A stretch of DNA of 24,267 bases from Phaeoceros laevis (lineage: Eukaryota > Anthocerotophyta > Anthocerotopsida > Notothyladales), in contig JBNGIQ010006113.1 of the NCBI GenBank assembly GCA_049999765.1, positions 1 through 24,267 of the forward strand, written 5' to 3'. The notes beneath the pieces were generated by a model. The model searched no databases. It was not told where the DNA came from and saw nothing but the letters and a program-made list of their open reading frames with translations. Of this stretch, positions 20,623 through 24,267 are shown piece after piece. The translations under genes and the position numbers were made by a program. The first letter of the stretch is position 1, and each line of letters begins with the position of its first letter.

Positions 20623-21036
20623 GTTTCGAACGAGAAACGGAGGACACGGGAAATCCTCCCGCCTCGTGTTCTCGTTGGCCAAGGCTGCTCTTCACACTAA
20701 TGCTTCATCTAAAAGTCCGAGCAGCTGATGCTCCGGCAAGCACATCAAAGTTCGCTTGCCATTTGTTTCTCGGCACCAACCTGAATATTCTGGCTCAAAA
20801 CACATTTTACTACCCGTCATAACTCAACAGGCTACTGTTTAGCGTGACAATTACACCGGGGTTCTTTGCCCACACGGTGAGGCCATGCTTGGCATTGCTT
20901 GCAGCATGTGGCACTGCGTGTCTGTCCCAATAGTTAGGTCTTCGCCGGGTATGAAGCAACCGACAGGGTTCGCAGGAAGAGGCACCTGTGGCCCTGTGGC
21001 AAGTTCCGCTCCCGTCCTTGGCTTCACCCTGCTTCC
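20623..21036. other. Upstream region of the G-patch gene
   Basis: No certain gene. The sequence before the ATG at 21037 would supply the promoter and 5' UTR of the G-patch gene; the nearest bases (GCTTCCATGG) place the start in a favourable G+4 context. Confidence 0.4.
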
Positions 21037-22740
21037 ATGGCGGGTCCTCGTAACCGAGCCCGAGGTAACCGAATTCGCAGCCGCGGTGGCTCCAGTCGAC
21101 CATCTGGTTCAGCGCAGTCGCCACGATGGGCATCACAGAGCAGCTGTAGCGACTTCTACTACAACTACGGCAGCCACGCAGGAAGCAGCGGCGGGGTGAG
21201 CAGCATGTTGCCAGAGGGAGAATCCAAATTGTGCTCTGTGCCACAGGAGCCTATTCACATCGCTGTGTCCGATCAGCTTGGTGATGGCAGCTCCAAGAAG
21301 TCCGAAGGTACCTCGAGGGGTGCCCGTCAACGAGGTGGCAAGGGAAAAAATGTTGCAACAGGGGGAGGATTTTTATCTATTGGAGGTATGCGCATCTACT
21401 GTGACGAGGAGTGGATCTCCGACGCTAGCAGCACTGAAGTCCAGGAAGTGGAAAAAGACGTCGATGTCTTCATGCTGCAGCAGGGGCTCCGACCAGATCG
21501 CATCCCGATGAAGCAAGAAAACGACGAGGACTCTGATTCGGACGCCGAAGACTCTGATTCGTCATCCATGTCAGTGGGCACTAGCACAAGCCATCAGTCG
21601 AGTACTTGCTTAAGCGATTCCAGTATCGACCATGACTTGGCGGAAGACTACATGAGCAACATTGACCAGGAGTCTTTTAGGGGGTTGTTGCTGAGCAAAG
21701 GTCCGCTGGATCAAGTTCCTATCGAGTGTATGTCGCATCCAGGCACATGGGGGAGCCCCGTCCAAAACCCTAGGGGGAGGAGGAGGAGGAAGAATTTGTT
21801 TGTGGGTGAATCGTCGGGGCAAGGTGAGCAGGATCCCACTTCCCCCTTTTCTCTGAAGCTCAAGGATCTCGACGTCAACTGTGGTCAGGGCACTTTCTGC
21901 GAAGGATCCAGCGTGGCAACTCCAGACCGTGGTCACAACAAGGCTGGTGTGTCAAACGTACAGGAGTGGCCAACCTGCTATGCAAAGAGCCAGAAGAAGA
22001 AGGGGACGCCAGGTCTGAAGAAGCAGCTGCGCGCACTCAGAATCGAAGATCTGCGCAAAGAGAGGGCAGGTAAGCGCGGATTCGACTTGTGCGCCATCAA
22101 CGTAGCAATGGAGAACATTGTAAAGAAGGGGGTAGATATGCACTGCTTTCAGCCTATGGAAGACAGGGAGAGGAGGCAAGTCCAAAGGCTTGCATCTTTG
22201 TATCAGCTGAAAAGTGGAAGTCAGGGCGGAGGGAAGAAGAGATTTGTTGTGGTAACTCGGACAATGCACACTTGCATACCCGATGGTGCATCCAGAGATC
22301 GGCTTCTGGAGTTGATCCCCTCCCTGCAAGGACCTCGTCCAAACAAAGGAACCGGCACTAGGGTCAGGTCAAGGATGAAAAGCAGCCGTCAGCAAGACAA
22401 GGAAATGGGAGTGTCAGGGTCCTCCAGGAAGAGAAACCCTCAAAGCAGCAAAAAATTGATGAGTATGCCGCCGTTGTCCTTCGTGTCCAGCGGTGTCATG
22501 GAGACAACCGCCGTTGCACAGGTCGATGAAGACAAGCGGATTTGCACTGCATCTTGCTCTGTGGTGGTCACTGAAGCTTTCGGCTCGTTCGAGTGCCACA
22601 CCAAGGGTTTTGGGTCAAGGATCATGGCACAGATGGGATTCGTGGAGGGTAGGGGATTAGGCAAGGAAGGAAATGGAATTGCGAGTCCCATTGAATCGGT
22701 TAGAAGACCGAAGTCTCTGGGACTAGGTGCTGTTAGTTGA
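21037..22740 (+). CDS. R3H and G-patch domain protein (SQS1-like)
   Basis: The product resembles plant D111/G-patch proteins related to yeast Sqs1, a G-patch cofactor of the DEAH helicase Prp43 in splicing and ribosome assembly; a nuclear role is therefore likely. The 567-codon frame has no intron. The N-terminus is basic and Arg/Gly-rich (1-30, 95-105). An acidic Asp/Ser-rich run lies at about 162-178. A basic patch (PRGRRRRKN, 245-253) could be a nuclear localisation signal. Residues about 350-415 match the R3H region (FDLCAINVAMENIV, FQPMEDRERR, LASLYQLKSGS, KKRFVVVTRT). The C-terminal G-patch spans about 520-565 (GFGSRIMAQMGFVEGRGLGK, then SLGLGA). The histidine expected in the R-x3-H signature appears to be replaced by glutamine (RRQVQRLA). 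The start is the first ATG of the frame, followed by a typical basic N-terminus. Confidence 0.9.
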   Translation: MAGPRNRARGNRIRSRGGSSRPSGSAQSPRWASQSSCSDFYYNYGSHAGSSGGVSSMLPEGESKLCSVPQEPIHIAVSDQLGDGSSKKSEGTSRGARQRGGKGKNVATGGGFLSIGGMRIYCDEEWISDASSTEVQEVEKDVDVFMLQQGLRPDRIPMKQENDEDSDSDAEDSDSSSMSVGTSTSHQSSTCLSDSSIDHDLAEDYMSNIDQESFRGLLLSKGPLDQVPIECMSHPGTWGSPVQNPRGRRRRKNLFVGESSGQGEQDPTSPFSLKLKDLDVNCGQGTFCEGSSVATPDRGHNKAGVSNVQEWPTCYAKSQKKKGTPGLKKQLRALRIEDLRKERAGKRGFDLCAINVAMENIVKKGVDMHCFQPMEDRERRQVQRLASLYQLKSGSQGGGKKRFVVVTRTMHTCIPDGASRDRLLELIPSLQGPRPNKGTGTRVRSRMKSSRQQDKEMGVSGSSRKRNPQSSKKLMSMPPLSFVSSGVMETTAVAQVDEDKRICTASCSVVVTEAFGSFECHTKGFGSRIMAQMGFVEGRGLGKEGNGIASPIESVRRPKSLGLGAVS

Positions 22741-22834
22741 GTTGAGCTATGTGACGATTCCGGCATGTACTCAATTTACTCATTGCCTGTATACTCTCAA
22801 CCTCACCCAACTTGCTTAACCCTTAATGACCCCA

Positions 22835-22857
22835 CGGCCATTTTCATAAAATGGCCG
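22835..22857. repeat. Perfect inverted repeat (10-bp arms, 3-nt loop)
   Basis: CGGCCATTTT (22835-22844), loop CAT, then AAAATGGCCG (22848-22857). It lies about 95 bases after the stop of the G-patch gene, so it could form a hairpin in that transcript's 3' UTR. Confidence 0.85.
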
Positions 22858-23006
22858 GTTTTGTCCTTGCCCACGATTCTGAAAATAATTACGCATGCAA
22901 TGTTTTTGAAATAATTTATTTTTACTACCAATCGAAAGAGCTAGTTCAGCTTCCGTGCTCATCAAAAACTTTCTAACCAACCCTAAAAAACCCTAAAAAA
23001 TCCGGC

Positions 23007-23074
23007 AGTTCTTCTAAATAAAAGTTTTTTTATAATTTGAAGTTCTTCCAAATAAAAATCTTTTTATAATTTGA
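23007..23074. repeat. 34-bp tandem duplication, two copies
   Basis: Units 23007-23040 and 23041-23074 are both 34 bp, begin AGTTCTTC and end TTTTTATAATTTGA, and differ at only three or four positions. Confidence 0.85.
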
Positions 23075-23277
23075 AAAGGTAACAACCCCCATTTCAAATA
23101 AAGTCCCTCAACTTTCCGGCAATGACAAAAACTAACCCTAAAAAATCTGTCATATCTAAAAATCAAATGGCAAAAGATATGAAAAGACTATAATTTTTCC
23201 CATATCATTTGCATTTTACCTTTTTTTCTGGAGCATACTTTTTTTGGAGCATACAAGATATGTTTATGACCTCTTGA

Positions 23278-23299
23278 CTAGTGCTCGAAAGAGCACTAG
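23278..23299. repeat. Perfect hairpin with GAAA tetraloop
   Basis: CTAGTGCTC (23278-23286), GAAA loop (23287-23290), GAGCACTAG (23291-23299). Transcribed on the plus strand it would form a 9-bp stem capped by a GNRA tetraloop. Confidence 0.85.
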
Positions 23300-23820
23300 A
23301 TCGTATATTCTTGGACCCTGTTGTGGCAATAACGACATTTTTTGGAGCATAAGGACCTCAGCCGTGCCAAGCGTGGCAGGTTTTGGAAGAGAAGGAAAGT
23401 GGCCTTGGCCTGTCAAAGCCACGACAGACCAGCCACCGCGGGAAGCCCTGCCCAGGGACTACTACAGTGACACAGCTGTAAATCTCAACGTTTCATTATC
23501 TGTCTGACGAAGAAAACCACGAACTCCACAAATGCATGGAGGATCATGTATCTTATCCTGCTAGTGCTATCAGCATATTTACATCACCTTTACTGCTTGT
23601 GCTCGTGGCCAAGACTTCGGCATAAAGAATGTTGGAGAATCCATGATTCAATAGATCGCTTATTCTGTGTACAAAACGGATGACGTCGAAAAATGCTTAG
23701 CTTGTAGTGCCATTTCGGCTCTGCAGATCCAGCTCAGGACTGTACAACCAAATTGCTCGGCTTGAGCTTCTTGAGCTTTCTGAAAGCAGACTGATCACTC
23801 TCCTTTCGTGCATATGCAAT

Positions 23821-24267
23821 TCATGTCTCCCATTCCTGTAGCATCTGTGTAACTAGTGATCCAACTTTTGCACAATCTGCTGTACTGATGAGACCTACTG
23901 CCATTGCACGTCGAAAGTATTTCCCAATATCTTCAAAAAGTGTAGGAATTTCATTCTCTGGTCCATCCTTCACACTTCTATTCCAAACAGTCTCAAAGGA
24001 CATGACAATCTCTTGTATCGCGAGATTAGAAGCGAAAGCCTTCTTTAAGCGATATAGGTCAACCTGGGCCTCATTGCTGCAAAAAAAACTTCCCTCATGT
24101 GCAAGATCTTGGCACATTAGAGAAAACAATTTGAATTGCAGCTCTAGCAAGTGCATGGATTCTCCACTCCCCAAGGATATCTTTGGCAAAGGCCATATAG
24201 TGGACTACAATAAATCTAACCACCTCAAGCTTTATTTTCTGAAACTGAGGATCCTTGATTGCTTTAC
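23821..24267 (-). CDS. 3' end of an unidentified gene, cut by the window edge, with a frame change
   Basis: On the minus strand the frame entering at 24267 reads KAIKDPQFQKIKLEVVRF, then IVVHYMAFAKDILGEW, and stays open to a stop near 24118. A second frame, open from about 24204, carries SMHLLELQFKLFSLMCQDL, LYRLKKAFASNLAIQEIVMS, MAVGLISTADCAKVG and ends LQEWET with a stop at 23823-23821. Both look like coding sequence, mostly helical. The change of frame falls at about 24150-24190, with no room there for an intron. Either a small indel has broken the gene, or the second frame is a last exon whose acceptor is the TTGTAG at 24210-24205 and the first frame is chance. The helical character would suit a HEAT/ARM-type protein, but I do not recognise the family. 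Confidence 0.5.

Larger units (their letters stand above)
22741..23820. other. AT-rich intergenic region with hairpins and repeats
   Basis: No gene is seen across this 1.08-kb stretch between the convergent G-patch gene and the partial gene at the right edge. It contains two perfect hairpins, a 34-bp tandem duplication, AACCCTAAA telo-box-like words at about 22979-22998 and 23133-23141, and three copies of TTTTTTGGAGCATA or a close variant near 23222-23238, 23240-23254 and 23338-23351. The density of short repeats suggests remnants of a small non-autonomous element. Confidence 0.5.

Noticed and set aside
20312-20728. 138-codon plus-strand ORF
   Set aside because: It overlaps an equally plausible minus-strand ORF, begins without clear context and shows no recognisable motif.
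22979-23141. True telomere array
   Set aside because: Only three units, not contiguous and with extra A residues; too few for a telomere.
1-24267. CRISPR array or bacterial operon
   Set aside because: No regularly spaced repeats with unique spacers were seen, and the spliced genes show the DNA is eukaryotic.

Overview
The window looks like nuclear DNA of a land plant. It carries an intron-containing chloroplast-import channel gene (TOC75), a plant-type Gfo/Idh/MocA oxidoreductase with seven exons, a long intronless PLS-class pentatricopeptide repeat (PPR) gene and a G-patch/R3H gene. The PPR protein has expanded L motifs with a 'VKK.CL..VRAIH' insert, a style I associate with ferns. A fern or other seed-free plant is my best guess, but I cannot prove it. 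All introns I could place are short (88-194 bp) with GT/AG borders, and almost all are phase 0.

Layout from left to right. 1-500 has no gene but contains a tRNA-derived SINE-like element on the minus strand (A and B boxes). 506-1070 (minus) is a frame-shifted, unidentified coding relic. 1933-5564 (minus) is a complete seven-exon TOC75 gene. 6207-8174 (minus) is a complete seven-exon NAD(P)-dependent oxidoreductase gene. 8564-9990 (plus) holds scattered, broken PPR-like motifs and reads as a PPR relic. 10350-10574 is a possible EF-hand/Miro-like fragment, followed by several short tandem repeats (10638-11099).

From about 10.9 to 13.93 kb the DNA becomes strongly AT-rich. In its middle sits an intronless 391-codon gene (12156-13331, plus) encoding a RING-H2 finger followed by an OTU cysteine-protease domain: a predicted ubiquitin ligase and a predicted deubiquitinase in one chain. 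This is the most unusual object in the window, and its setting suggests an inserted element of viral or transposon origin. At about 13.93 kb composition switches abruptly to a GC-rich segment (to about 15.48 kb) with a TATA-like box but no convincing protein.

The right part holds the 920-codon PPR gene (17192-19954, minus), a weak small ORF (20365-20622, minus), the SQS1/MOS2-like G-patch gene (21037-22740, plus), an AT-rich intergenic stretch with two perfect hairpins, a 34-bp tandem duplication and telo-box-like motifs (22741-23820), and the 3' end of an unidentified minus-strand gene running off the window edge.

The genes do not form a pathway. TOC75 (import) and the PPR protein (organelle RNA processing) both serve organelles, but this is ordinary plant gene scatter. 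All exon borders were placed by hand from reading frame, GT/AG dinucleotides and remembered family sequence, without running any alignment.
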